A stretch of DNA of 64,000 bases from Candidatus Thalassolituus haligoni (GTDB taxonomy: Bacteria > Pseudomonadota > Gammaproteobacteria > Pseudomonadales > Oceanobacteraceae), in contig NZ_CP139482.1 of assembly GCF_041222825.1 (NCBI RefSeq), positions 4,097,501 through 4,161,500 of the forward strand, written 5' to 3'. The translations under genes were made by a program, and so were the position numbers. The notes under the pieces are model-generated. The model did no database searches, had not been told where the DNA came from, and saw only the letters and a program-made list of their open reading frames with translations. Below, piece by piece: positions 45,140 to 57,900 of this stretch (its first letter is position 1; each line of letters starts with the position of its first letter).

Positions 45140-45180
45140 CAAGCCGTCCCGTGAACAGGGTCGGCTTGAACAACGTGTTA
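45140..45180 (-). other. Partial attC-like site after the lipoprotein gene
   Basis: On the minus strand, right at the stop codon, TAACACGTTGTTCAAGCCG starts a stem: CAAGCCGACCC pairs with GGGACGGCTTG (45140-45168) with one A-A mismatch. This resembles the first half and central hairpin of an attC; the R' end is missing where the transposase remnant begins. Confidence 0.5.
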
Positions 45181-45828
45181 GCAGCTACGCGAACCAAGTT
45201 TTACAGTACACTCAAAATTGCCCCTGGACTCCGTCACCAGCTTGACCGTTTCTAAATCCTTGGCTTCGCATCGCGGGCTGGTTGGTGCCCAAAAAACGGG
45301 GTGTTCATCTCGAGAAATGAAAGGCAAAGGTTTTTCAGGCTCACTGGCGTCAAACAACTGAGCCGTACATGTAGCAAATCGGATATCATTAACATGCAAG
45401 GTATTCTTTACTATATATTTCTTGTTGGCTTCCGGCGTAAAGGTTATGCGATTCGGGCACCACACAAAGACCTTATCCGAATTTACAAAAGCCGAATATT
45501 CGAACGTCACATACTGATCAGCAGGTATATTAAAACTACTCTTCTTTTTCAAATCCAGAACCTGGTAATCAACGCAATTATTTGAATCACTGTAGATCTT
45601 GACAGCTTTATCCTTGAAAGTACCAGCAGTCCACTTGATTACAGAAAAATAATTTGTACTTGGCTTTCCATTTTCATATATAAAAGGTTCGGAGTTTTCA
45701 AATTCAATTGACGCAAATTCGCCATTTGCTGGCTCTTCATACATAGATACTTTTGGTTTCTCGGTCAAAGTACCACACGCAGACAATAAAATCGTCAAAG
45801 CTGCCAGTCCATTTTTTGCATATGCCAT
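45178..45828 (-). CDS. Hypothetical lipoprotein, probably a cassette gene
   Basis: A 216-residue exported protein. The N-terminus MAYAKNGLAALTILLSACG holds a lipobox (LLSAC) with the lipid-carrying cysteine near residue 18. The mature part has four or more further cysteines and strand-rich sequence (YVTFEYSAFVNSDKVFVWC) but no family I recognise. The ATG has GGGAGCATTAA upstream. Its AT-rich codon use differs from core genes, and the attC-like hairpin directly after its stop suggests arrival as an integron cassette. Confidence 0.7.
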   Translation of the reverse strand: MAYAKNGLAALTILLSACGTLTEKPKVSMYEEPANGEFASIEFENSEPFIYENGKPSTNYFSVIKWTAGTFKDKAVKIYSDSNNCVDYQVLDLKKKSSFNIPADQYVTFEYSAFVNSDKVFVWCPNRITFTPEANKKYIVKNTLHVNDIRFATCTAQLFDASEPEKPLPFISRDEHPVFWAPTSPRCEAKDLETVKLVTESRGNFECTVKLGSRSC

Positions 45829-46639
45829 TTAATGCTCCCATTAAATTAAAAAATCTATCCATCAACAGTTTTATTTTCGAGCGTTTGCATTTTGTCGGCG
45901 GCTCATTTTATTGCAAAACAGAGATAACCACAGGATGTTTATTAAAAACACCCTTATCACTGAACGAGCCGTCAATCATCAAATACGCATGCCCGGATTG
46001 CCTGCTATTCAACCAGGCAAAGCAATCCAGTCAAACATCAATATCACGGATTTCAGGCACTTACGCTAACAACCGCCGTCAAAACGAGCAAGCCATTCAG
46101 CACAGAATTCTTCCTGGCATTGACATACACCGGTTAAAACAACTTTTTCGGCAGGAGCAGGGCCATGAGCAATAGTCCGTATTGAGGCAGATTTAGCGGT
46201 TTGCGGAACCCCAAGAAGATGAGACTGTTGAATTTATCTGCGTTATCGAGCACCTGGCAAAGACCGCGACATCCAACGCGCAGCTCAGATCGGAAATAAA
46301 TTCCCTCCTGCAATGGATCTGATTATTACGTTCAGGATCGGGAATAAATTCCCTCCTGCAATGGATCTGATTATTACGGTCAGGGTCGGGAATAAATTCC
46401 CTCCTACAATGGATCTGATTATTACGATTCAGGATCGGGAATAAATTCTCTCATACATTACGCTCAGGTCAGGAATACCTCCTCCTGCAATATTTCGTTT
46501 CTCTTATGTGATACAAGAGCGCCCGCACAATAGTATTTGGTAAATAAGGACTGGAGAGGAATCCTCTTCAGCCCTGTCCTTCTGATGCTATTGCATCCTT
46601 TTTGCCCAACCGGCCCAACTTGCCCCGGCAATCAGAGTC
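45829..46639. other. Gene-poor accessory stretch
   Basis: About 810 bases between the lipoprotein gene and the GFA gene. Apart from the tandem repeat at 46285-46497 it contains no frame with a start site and family similarity. Low-confidence coding scraps are seen on the minus strand around 45950-46080. It is probably decayed cassette or insertion sequence material. Confidence 0.5.
46285..46497. repeat. 47-49 bp tandem repeat, about 4.5 copies
   Basis: Units begin at 46285, 46332, 46380, 46429 and, partly, 46464. The core is GGGAATAAATTCCCTCCTGC, which contains the palindrome GGGAATAAATTCCC, followed by AATGGATCTGATTATTACG. The fourth copy is shortened and the last diverged. Confidence 0.92.
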
Positions 46640-47053
46640 TCACTTGGCAGGTGCAGGCCCGAATTCCCGGATTTCCAGCGACTTGTCAATACTGGCCCAG
46701 GTCGGCGCACTGGAACACCAGATATTCGATGACGGCCTGATTGCTGAAGGATTATCCAGCGTGCCCATTCTGACAACGGTAAGCCCCATACGGCCGGTGG
46801 AATCCGAAAACAGCTGGGTGCCACACTGGTTACAAAACCCCATTGTTACTTCGTTGCCGCTGTCCGCTACCCGTATAAAACGGCTCACGACTCCAGTTAC
46901 TGCGATTTTATCGGTCGGGAAAACCACATTGGCCGTGCCGTTAGCGGCAATGCGCTGGCAATCCCGGCACCAGCAAATCCGCGACGGGCCTGGTTCTGCG
47001 CTGATCTGATATCGAACCTGTCCACACAGACAGCCGCCAGTTGTAACACTCAT
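46640..47053 (-). CDS. GFA family (CENP-V/GFA domain) protein
   Basis: A 137-residue zinc-binding protein of the glutathione-dependent formaldehyde-activating (GFA) domain family. Zinc-ligand cysteines are in GGCLCGQVRYQI, CWCRDCQR and MGFCNQCGTQLF. The function of most members is unknown. The ATG at 47053 follows CAGGGGGTGAG. It lies just inside the right-hand island repeat. Family members are common on integron cassettes, but no attC was found next to this one. Confidence 0.88.
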   Translation of the reverse strand: MSVTTGGCLCGQVRYQISAEPGPSRICWCRDCQRIAANGTANVVFPTDKIAVTGVVSRFIRVADSGNEVTMGFCNQCGTQLFSDSTGRMGLTVVRMGTLDNPSAIRPSSNIWCSSAPTWASIDKSLEIREFGPAPAK

Positions 47054-47067
47054 ACTCACCCCCTGAA

Positions 47068-47104
47068 CAACACACCAATATCTGACGATTCCGATAGCAA
47101 ACAG
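47068..47104. repeat. Right copy of island-edge direct repeat
   Basis: 37-base near-copy (begins CAACACACCAATATCTGACG, ends TAGCAAACAG) of the sequence at 39691-39728, in the same orientation, 7.4 kb away. It lies 15 bases upstream of the GFA start. Confidence 0.7.
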
Positions 47105-47655
47105 CCGACTGTGTTCTGGCATACATTGGCTATGGGACCACAAAGCCCTTATACCTCAATGCCCGCTACGGGCATCAGGCTGAACGTCTCTCTGACATAT
47201 TACCCGCTGAACATGAGTTAGTAACATCCTCCCCTGCCTCTCGCTAACGCTCGCCGGTCTTTGACCGCCGAAAGGACGCCTGCCCCGGCCAGAAGGCTGA
47301 GGTTTGCCGCGCACCGGGTCAATACTTTGCAATCAGGGTCAGGATGCAGACCCACGACCGGTTTTTTCCGGGACACTCTGAATAACGCTGCACCGCTCTG
47401 CGCAAGAGCCTGCAGGTTGTCAGAACCAGGCAATGGTGAGCGGCAGGGCGCACCCGGCGGAATTCAAAAGATCCCCGAAACCGGACCCAGTTCATATACC
47501 GGGACTGACATTTCCCCCACACAGGCCATATACCCTGCCATTAATTGACACGTCTTTGCTGAGGGATATGCTGGCCAGCTCGTGAATGCCATGTTGTAGA
47601 TTTGCAGTCATGGTGGATTAGCCCATGCCAAATGGCTGAACACATAGATAATTCC
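47105..47655. other. Intergenic region right of the island
   Basis: About 550 bases with no supported gene. A short hairpin ATGCCCGCTACGGGCAT lies near 47160. Open frames here lack start sites and family features. Confidence 0.5.
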
Positions 47656-48765
47656 ATGACACATTCCGCTTCGAACAACGTCCCTCTGAGTGATTGCTTC
47701 CACAAAGACAGCAGCCAGAGACATCGGCCTCAAGACCCGCAGGCATTGAACGATAACAGCGATTATCTGAACACTGCGGAAAACCCTTTATCCCTGATCA
47801 TCACAAACGATACCCACTTCCGTGACCTGCAACTTGCCGATGCTTCCGAGCAGGCGTCGGCTCAGGACTGGTTGCCAGTAACCATAGATCAGATCAGCAG
47901 TGGCAGTTATTCCGGTCACTATCAAGAGCTGAATCTGCCAGGCATCAAGATGGTGATCGAACGCCAGAACTGTACGGTTCACAAGCGCGGCATTATGGAT
48001 GAAAAGTCCTGCACTCTGTCTTATGTCAGGGGTTCGACGGATTCCGCCAGGGTTTCTGAACATCAGGCCAGCCATCAGGCTCTGTTTTTGATTCCGGCCG
48101 GAACCGAAGTGGATGTGCAGGTGGGCGGTGAGGCCGAGACGGTGTATTTCCGTCTGGATCAGGAATATTTCCAGCAGCAGACCCTGTTGCTTGACCCTCA
48201 GCGCTGGGACAGACATTACAACCCAGAGTTGCTGTGTTTTGAAACACTCGGGCAGAATCTTCTTGATCAGCATATCAACCAGCTTCTGACGCAGCTGTCG
48301 TCTGGCAACCATCACCTGACCCATAACGGTGTGGAACGTTATATAACCGAAACCCTGCTGATGATGTTGCAGTCATCGCAGCCCCCTACGGCGATTCCCT
48401 TCTCAGCCATTGATACCCGCCGCCGGGCAGCACACCTGGTTCATCATGTCAGCACCTACCTTGAATCCGTCCCCAATGCCCGCTCCTGCCCCGGTATTAT
48501 TGATCTCTGCCGTGAAACCGGCGTCAGTGAACGCACTCTGCAATACAGCTTCAAAGCCCAGCTGGGGCTTTCGCCCAATACTTATCTGCGCATATTCCGG
48601 CTCAACCGGGTACGCAACCTGCTGCGCAATCCATCCCATGCTGGTATCACGGTGACCGAGGCCGCCATGCACTGGCATTTCTGGCATCTTGGCCGCTTTT
48701 CCCGCGACTACGCCGCCCTGTTTGGTGAATCTCCGTCCTCGACCTTGCGCTGCGCACTGGGCTGA
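47656..48765 (+). CDS. AraC family transcriptional regulator
   Basis: A regulator of about 370 residues with an N-terminal sensing part of the AraC_binding_2 type (ALFLIPAGTEVDVQVGG) and a C-terminal double helix-turn-helix (GIIDLCRETGVSERTLQYSF, NTYLRIFRLNRVRNLL, FWHLGRFSRDYAALFGESPS). The start is uncertain: ATG at 47656 (MTHSASNN) or 47632 have no strong ribosome site. It stands 231 bases upstream of the two-partner secretion genes on the same strand and may control them (inference). Confidence 0.85.
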   Translation: MTHSASNNVPLSDCFHKDSSQRHRPQDPQALNDNSDYLNTAENPLSLIITNDTHFRDLQLADASEQASAQDWLPVTIDQISSGSYSGHYQELNLPGIKMVIERQNCTVHKRGIMDEKSCTLSYVRGSTDSARVSEHQASHQALFLIPAGTEVDVQVGGEAETVYFRLDQEYFQQQTLLLDPQRWDRHYNPELLCFETLGQNLLDQHINQLLTQLSSGNHHLTHNGVERYITETLLMMLQSSQPPTAIPFSAIDTRRRAAHLVHHVSTYLESVPNARSCPGIIDLCRETGVSERTLQYSFKAQLGLSPNTYLRIFRLNRVRNLLRNPSHAGITVTEAAMHWHFWHLGRFSRDYAALFGESPSSTLRCALG

Positions 48766-48996
48766 TTCGGCCTCGAATACGTGCTTTGCGGAAATGGGAT
48801 AGTTCGTACCAGAGCCTCTTGATAGTTTCCTCCACCAATCGACAAACACTTCTCTTTATGCGTTGCGGCGCTGCTGCTGGCGTCTGGCTGCCCTTTGTAT
48901 GGCCAGCCGGAACGCGCTTCCAGTCAGTATCTGTCAGTCGGATAACAGCGGTACAGCCTATTGCCGGTACTGCTATACAGATATACGGACACTCTT

Positions 48997-51900
48997 ATGA
49001 ATACTGTCTTTCGCATTATTTGGTCTCATGCCCGGCAATCCACCGTAGTGGTCAGTGAGTTGGCCAGTGCCTCGGGCAAACGCTCGCCGGGTAAAGGCAG
49101 CAGCCGGGGAATTGCCCTGTCAGCCGCCGCCAGCGTTCTGTTACTGCCACTGCAAGTGTTTGCCGATGTATTGCCCGGCGGGGGTGTTATTACCAACGGT
49201 ACTGGCAACATTTCCAGCAGTGGCAATACCCTGACGGTGGAGCAGCTGACGGACCGTATGGTCACCAACTGGGACAGTTTCAGCATTGGTGCCGATGCCA
49301 CGGTAATTTTTGACCAGCTCAGCAGCAACAGCGTGGCGCTGAACCGGGTCAGCGGTGCCAATCCATCGGAATTACTGGGGCAGCTGCAGGCCAACGGCCG
49401 GGTCTACCTGATCAATCCCAACGGCGTCCTGGTGGGAGCCGGTGCCCATATCAACACCGCCGAGTTTCTGGCTTCGGCACTGGATGTCAGCGACGAGCTG
49501 TTTATGGCCGGTGACGATCTGGAGTTCTCCGGCAACTCACTGGCCAGTGTGATCAACCTGGGGGAGATCACGGCAGCCAGTGGTGATGTGATTCTGATTG
49601 CCTATCAGGTGCGCAACGAAGGCAGCCTTTCGGCACCCGAAGGTGTCGCCGCGCTGGCAGCGGGTGACAACATTATCTTCCGCCCCAATGCCGACAGCCA
49701 TATTCTGATCCGCGCCGCCGTTGCTGCTGACAGCAACCTTACCGGCGTTGAAAATAGCGGAGTGATTGCAGCGGCCCAGGCTGAACTGAAAGCAGCCGGA
49801 GGCAGTGTTTATGATCTTGCCATCAACCAGACCGGCGTGGTGCGCGCCAGCGGTTCCGCCACCCTGAACGGCCGGGTCTTGCTGACCGCAGAAGCGGGTG
49901 ATCTGCAGCACAGCGGTACTATTTCGGCGCACAACCACGATGGCAGCGGTGGTGAGGTGTTGATCGGCGACGATAACAGCGGTTATGGCATTGCCAGCAC
50001 AACAACGGTTGCAGCCACCGCCGTGATTGATGTTGCTGCCACAGCCACCAGCGGCGACGGTGGTTCAGTACAGATTACGGCACAGGACAACACCGTTTTT
50101 GACGGCCAGATCAATGCCAGCGCAGGTACTGTTGGCGGTAATGGCGGCTCGGCGGCCGTTACCGGTGCACTGGCGCTGCAATTTGGAGGCAGTGCCAATC
50201 TTGGTGCAACAGCGGGTGATACCGGCACCCTGACCATAACCAGTGCGGACCAGACCATCGGCAGCAATGCCGGAGATCTTATGGCAGGCGCGGATCTGGC
50301 CAATCTGCTGACCACCAGCAATGTCATACTGGACACCTCCCATGTCTATGCCCCCGGCACGCTGGTCACCGACAGCTCGATTGAAATCAATGACGATGTC
50401 AGCTGGAGTTCCGGCAATAACCTGACACTCAACTCGGGTAATGAAATCCGGATTAACGGCTCGCTGGAGGGGGATGGCAGCGACCTGACATTGGGCCTGG
50501 GGGTGGTTAAAGAAGCCGACCCCTTTGGTAGCGACCTCGGTAACAGTGCCGACCTCACCGTTGACAGCAGCGCTACGATCACAGCCGCTTCGGTGGTGAT
50601 CAAACGTAACACCGACGTTGAAATAGAAAGATCCAACAGCAGTCTCGGTCCGATGGGCAACATCCGGATTGATGGCACCCTGGTCACCGATACCCTCGAT
50701 ATCCAAACCGATAACCGCCAGCAGTACGGCTATACTTTCGATGAAGGCATTGCCGGTTCGGTACATATCGACAACAGCAATAACCGCATCGGCACCCTGA
50801 CAGCCACGGTTGCAAACGGTGTGATTGAGGGGGATTTTTCGCTGACAGAGGGCGGAGATGGCCTGATCGTTGACGGCGATTTTTCGAATATCAGCGGAGC
50901 CATCAGCCTGGTGACAACGGGTGACCTGACCCTGGCTGCTGGCACCGTCATTGCCAGCGGCGCAGACCAGAATATTGTACTGGCAGCGCAGTCCGGCTCC
51001 TTTATCAACCAGGCCGGAGCCAATGCCGTCACCACCACCGGCAGCGGGCGTTTTCTGATCTATTCCGATGACCCGGCCAATACCGTCACCGGTGGTTTGA
51101 TCGGCACCCCGGTGTATAACAAAACCTGGGCCAACAACTCACCAAACAGCATTACCCAGACCGGTAACCGCTTCCTCTACAGTCTGGCTCCGGTATTAAC
51201 CATTACCGCCAATGAGACCAGCCGCAGTTACGGTGATAACAACCCGACCTTTACTTATACCGTCAGTGGTCTGGTGGATGGCGACCTTGTGGCCGATGTG
51301 TTCACGGGTACGGCCAGCCTCACCACCAGCCTGAACACCAGCAGCAATGCCGGTGTTTATAGCGATGCCATTACGGTATCGCTGGGCAGTATCCTGTTGT
51401 CAGACTATGACTACCAGTTTGCCGGTATAGCCGCCGATTTGACCATCGATCAGGCGTTACTAACCGTGACCCCAACCGCCGCTAGCCGTATCTATGGGGA
51501 TGCAGATCCGGCACTGACCGGATTGATCACTGGTTTTAAAAATGGTGAAACAGAGGCCGTGTTAACCACCGGGCCGAGTTACACCACTACCGCCGTTCTC
51601 GGCTCCAATGTTGGCAGTTATGACATCATTGCCAGCGGCGCTGTTGCCGATAACTATGCCTTTGATTACCAGACCGGCACCGGGCTGCTGACCGTCACCG
51701 CCGCACCTCTGACCATTACCGCCAGCGATGCCAGTCGCCTTTACGGCGACAGCAATCCAACCTTCAGTGCCACGTTCAGCGGCCTGAAAGCTGACGACAG
51801 CGCCGAGGACTTCCTGACACTGGGCTTTGCCACACCAGATTCGGGGGTGACATCGGATGTTGGCACCTACGCCATCCGTCCGCAAGGCGCGACCAATGCC

Positions 51901-54900
51901 AACTACACCTGCACTTATGTCGATGGCGCGCTCAGCATTACCCCGGCCGAGCTGACCGTCACGGCGGCTAACCTCGCCCATGTTTACGACGGCCTGACAC
52001 CGGACAGCACCGAATACTCCGCCACCCTGTCAGGACTGGTCGCCGGTGATTTGGCCAGCAGTTACAGCAGCCAGTTGCTGTTCAGTACAACAGCCGATGG
52101 CAGCAGCACCGGCAGCTTCAATATCAATGTCGCCGGTATTACCGATGGCAATTACAACGTCAGTTACGAGCCCGGCACACTGACCATCAGTAACCAGATT
52201 TTGTCGGTGACGGCCAATGATCTAAGCCGTTTGTATGGCGAGGACAACCCGGATTTTACTGCCATCATCAGCGGCTTTGTTGATGATGACGATGAGTCCG
52301 TGCTGTTAACCTCGATCAGTTACTCAACCGTCGCCACTTCCAATTCCAACGTGGGCACCTATACCATCACCCCTTACGGTGCCAGCGCCGATAACTACGA
52401 CTTCAGCTTTACCAGCGGCACTCTGACTATTGATCCAGCCCTGTTGACCATCCAAGCCAATGACGCTACACGTATTTATGGCGCATCAGACCCGCTGTTC
52501 AGTGCGACCTATGTCGGCCTCACCGCCGGTGACGACGCCAGTGATATTAATGGCCTGTCGTTCACCACCAATGCGGTGGTCACCTCCTCTGTTAACGGCT
52601 CCTACAGCATTACCCCGGCCAATGCTTCCAATGCCAATTACAGTATCCGTTACGAAAGTGGCAGCCTGGAGATCACACCAGCAACCCTGACCATTACCAC
52701 CAACGACCAGTCACGCATCTATGGTGCCAGCGATCCGCAATTCAGTGTTTTGTACTCGGGTCTGGTGGCCGGAGACGACAGCACCGACATTAGTGGCCTG
52801 ACCATCACCAGCAGCGCCAGCACTGGCTCCGATGTTGGCAGTTATGCCATCAACGCCAGTGGTGCCAGCAATAGCAACTACAGCATTCACTACGTCAGTG
52901 GCTGGTTGAACATTACTCCGGCCAGCCTCACCATTAGCGCCAATAATGTCAGCCGCAGCTACGGGGATGACAATCCGGATTTCACCGCCCTGCTGGACGG
53001 GCTGGTAGCGGGTGATACCGCCGACGATATTGACGGGCTTGATTTCCTCACCAGTGCCACAGTGCAGTCTAATGTTGGCAGCTACGGTATTACCCCAACC
53101 GGGGCAGTGAACAGTAACTACAATATCAGTTACCAATCAGGCACCCTGACCATTGATCCGCGCCAGCTGACCATCAGCGCGGATAACCAAAGCAGTATTT
53201 TTGGTGATGAGCTGTCCGCTTACACTCTGAGTTATGACAACCTCGCCAGCTTTGATACTGCCGCCGCTATCGGCACGGTAACGGCCACGGGAGTCAGCGG
53301 GATTTACAATAATGTTGGCAGTTATGCCATCAGCGTCAGTGGTGGCAATAACAGCAACTACAGCATTACCCGTGTCAACGGGTTGCTGACCATTACCCCG
53401 CGCGCCGCGACCGTCACCGTGCTAAACAGCAGCCGTGAATACGGCGATGACAATGCCGATTTCAGCATCCAGATCAGTAATCAGGTCTCTGGTGCAGCCG
53501 TCGGCACCGATGGACTGAATGTCACCACACTGGCTTCGGCCAGCTCGGATGTTGGCAGTTACGCCGTCAGTGCCAATGGCATCATGAATAACAATTACGA
53601 CCTCACCTATGTTGACGGCACCCTGTCGATTACCCCGGCCACGCTGGTTTTTAATGCTAATAATCAAAGCCGCGAATACGGTCTCGACAACGCCGAACTG
53701 ACCCTCAACGATGCCAGTAGCTACAAACTGGATGACAGCCTTGCGGATGTCTTGAGCAATCTGAGCCTGTCCACCAGCGCCACCACGGGTTCAAACGCAG
53801 GCAGTTATGCCATCACCGCCACAGCCGATGTGATCAACTCTAACTATAACGTCACCCTTAATAACGGCACCCTGACCATTACCCGCGCCAACCTGCTGAT
53901 ACTGCCAGAACTGTCTTCCCGTTATTACGGTGATGATGATCCGGACTTTGTGCTCACCGCCGTTGGTCTGCGTAACGGCGATAGCGCAGCGGTGGTCACC
54001 GGTGAACAGTTTGTCAGCAGCGCCTCAACCCAGGCCGGGGTTGGCAGTTATAACGTCAGTGTTGTGGCCGGCAGCGCCAGTAACTACAACCTGACCTTTG
54101 GCACCGGCACCCTGAATGTGCTGCCACGCCTGTTAACCATTAGCGCCGACAATGTCAGCCGTGAATACGGCGAAGACAACCCGGTGTTTACCGTCAGCAT
54201 GGACGGCTTGGCCAGTTTTGATAGCGAGGACGATATTGCCGGTGTTGTCGTCAACACCACCGCAACCGCCTCTTCCGGTGTATTGGAAAGTGGTTATGGC
54301 CTGACGGCTAGCTCGTCAGCGACCTCATCAGCGGCCAATGCCAATTACGCCATCACCTATAACAGCGGCCTGCTGACCATTACCCCGGCAGCGATTTCGC
54401 TGATTGTGGATAACGCCACCCGCCAATATGCCACGGCCAATCCGGAGTTCAGCACGACCCTCAACAGTGATCTGAAACTCGACGACAGCCTCGACGATCT
54501 GTTCCTGTTCTACAACACTGCGGCTGACCCGACGTCTGACGTCGGCAACTATGCCATCAGCGTCAGCTCGGCCAACCCCAACTACAACCTGAACGTCAGT
54601 AACGGCAACCTGGCGATTACCCCGGCAGCGCTGGTACTGCTGCTTGATTCTGACTTTGATCTGACTCGCACCTACGGTGATGACAGCATCGACTTCAGCA
54701 GCGCCCTGAATGTGGCAGGCTTGCAGTTTGGAGCCTTGGCCGCCGATGTCGTCAGTGTTTATGACCCTACCGATGCCACGACCGATACAGGCAGTTATTC
54801 CTTGCAGGCGACGGTGCTGGATGGCAACTACCAGTTGCAGTCATTTGCCAATAACAGCTTTGTGATTCAACAGAAATCGGTGGATTTAACCTTCTCCAAT

Positions 54901-57900
54901 GTCAGCCGGGTCTACGGTGAAGAAGACTCTGACTGGCGCTTTTATCTCGACACCACCGATCTGCTGGCACCGGGAGATACTCTGGACACCGTATTCACCG
55001 CTGCCACAACCAGCACCAATATCGCCAGTGATGTCGGCAGTTATGCCATCAATATCAGCAGCATCAACTCCAACTACCGGGTTAACAGTGTGACCGGTGA
55101 ACTGACCATTACAGCACGACCACTGGCCATTACCCTGACCGAACTGGAGCGTATTTACGGAGAAAGTGATGCGCTGAACCTCGGCAGTTATATCGACAGC
55201 GACCTGTCTTATGGATTGACCGCGTTTGACCCGCTCAATACCGTATTGGACATCACCATGCCAGACACAACCGCCAGCGTTGGCAGCTATAACCTCAGCG
55301 CCAGCCTGATCTCTGACAATTACACTTTTATGGGTTTCAGCGGCAATCTGACGGTCACACCCCGTGCACTGGTACTGGGAATATCCGACGGTTACAGCCG
55401 TGTTTATGGTGAAGAGAACCCGGATGGATCACTGATCACCGTCTACAGCGGCGACGTCGCTGGCACCGGTTTGGCATCCTTCGACAGCATTGATGACCTG
55501 CTCACCTACAGCCTGCCGGACATGGAAGCTGACGCTGGCAGCTATACCATCACCTTCAATCGCGGCAGCCGTTACAACAACTACGCTATTGATTACGGCA
55601 GCAGTCTTTCGACCACGGTGGAAATCACGCCACGCACCATCGGCCTGACCTTCTTCAATCTCGACCGCTTGTATGGTGACGCCAACAGCACACTGGGCGA
55701 CCTTTACCGCATTGACGAGGTAACCGGCGTTAACGAAGCACAGGGAGTGGCCAGTTTTGACAGCATTGATGACCTGCTGGTATTCAGCCTGCCCGACCAG
55801 TCGGCCGGTGTCGGCCTGTATTCCGGTTATTACACATTGCAGAACAGCAACTACAACATTGTGACTCTGGATCCAGGCAGCCTGAACATTCAGACACGTC
55901 CGATGACCCTGACGCTGACCAACGCCGTCGAACGCCTGTACGGTGATGCCAACCCCGACTCAAGCAATGAGATAACCATCAGTGGCGTTGGCCTGTCTGA
56001 TTTCGACTCACTCGAAAGCGTCATCCAGATCGCGGCGCTGCCGGATCAATATGCCGATGCTGGCACCTATAAACTGGTCACCCAGATCAACCCCAACTAC
56101 AACATCCGCTACACCAGCGGCAGTGAAATGGTCATCACACCACGTACCCTTTCCGTTGGTGGCAACACCCTGTATTCCTGGTACGGCGACAGTGATATCA
56201 ATGCCATTAGTATCGGTGGTGACGGCCTCGCCGAAGACGATTCCCTGACCAGCCTGCTGGTGCTGGATTTCCTCGAATCGCCAGACAATGCCGGTTATTA
56301 CAGTATTTGGGGATACCATCTGAGTGACAGCACCAACTATATTCTCGACGGTAGCATCCCCGGTGTTTTCACCATTCTGCCACGTGCTATCACGCTGGAT
56401 ATCAGCGATCAGGATCTCGGTTTTGATTATGTTGAAGAACTGAACAGCTTCCTCAATAACGAGGATCTGGTACTGGATGCCACCGTCGGCAACCTGCCCG
56501 ACGGCGAAGATATCGACGATGCCTTCCCGATTATTCGCTACCAGATTGTCAGCAGTAACCAGGTGCCGACCCTGCCCACCGTCCCGACGCTGGATAATAT
56601 CTATATTCCAACCGCCGCCGAGCTGTTTGAAAACCCGACACTGGTTGGCAGTGGTGTGATCCTCAATACCAGCAGTAGCGAATCGTCCAGCATCAGCCGG
56701 GTGCCTGGCACCTACACCTCGACCGACGTTGGCACGGACGGCCTGACACTGCAGCTCTACATTACGGTATTTGATGGTTACAACACCGAATCCAACTATG
56801 TACTGACCGACGTCAGCAACGGCAATATCACACTGAATGTCGCGGCGGCCAGCTATCCGCCGAGTCTGGACGAAACCAACAACAGCATCGACCTGTCAGG
56901 CTTTCGTTTAACAGAGAGCGATGATCCCACTGTATCCCGTGATCCCCTGGTGGTGAGTGGCAGTGATGGCAGCTCGTCTTCCAGTGAACCCAGTGGCATT
57001 CAGGCCCTGATCGCCGATGGCAACAGCCAGCTCGGTATCGACATCATCAGCAGTTTCCTGCAAAGCATCATGGAATCCGGTGAAACCTACACCTATGAAT
57101 CCGGCAGCCTGCTGGCAGAAATCACCCGAACCAGTGGTGGCAGTATTGAAGATGTCACGCCCTTTATGATCCAGCGCTGGCTGGAACGCAACGCCGACAA
57201 TCCGGAAGCCATGACCCTGCTGGCAGAACCCCTGGCGTATTACAGCACTGAATTTCTGAGCAAGGATCCGGCGACCTATACCGAATCGGAAACCGTATTT
57301 TCCGATTTCCTCGCCGAACACCTGGAAAGTGCCCGCGATGATATCGTTGACAATGCCCAGCAGAACTATGACGACTGGCTCACAGCCAAACAAACCAATG
57401 GCAGCAATATGGCCGACACCCTGGGAGCCGATGTTCCCTGGGATACCTTTATGAGCGAGGCCGCCGGTGACTACCTGGTAGATGACGTGGGAGAGCGCAT
57501 TGCCACCACCACCGCCATTGCCGGAGGTGCAGGGGCAACCACCGCTCTGGTTGTTGGCGGACTGACGTCCTTTATCATGCCGTTTGCATCCGGTGCCGCC
57601 GGTATGGTCAGTACCGCAAGCGTTTCTGTTTTTGCCGGAGTTAACGCCGCAGTCTCTGTCGGGGGAGTAGTAGAAGGTGGGGCTGCTATTGCTGCCGAAG
57701 CGTCAATCTTTACCGGAGCCACCGGTGCCGGTCTGGTAGCGATACCCGTCACCATCGTGGTGACCGCCGTAGTTGGTAGCATCGCCCGTGGTATTGAAGT
57801 GTTTGACAACCTCGAGCAAGAAAAACAATTCGACACACTCCTCGCCAGCAAGGGTGACAGCATCACGACTAGCCAGTTCAGCGTGACAGACAGCGAAGGT

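Noticed and set aside
45753..46175. 140-residue open frame on the plus strand overlapping the lipoprotein gene start
   Set aside because: It overlaps the better supported lipoprotein gene and its promoter region and has no start site.
46285..46497. Possible CRISPR array
   Set aside because: The units are contiguous 47-49 base tandem copies with no unique spacers, and no cas genes are near.
47218..47433. 71-residue open frame on the minus strand near the island edge
   Set aside because: No ribosome site, no recognisable family, and composition unlike neighbouring genes.
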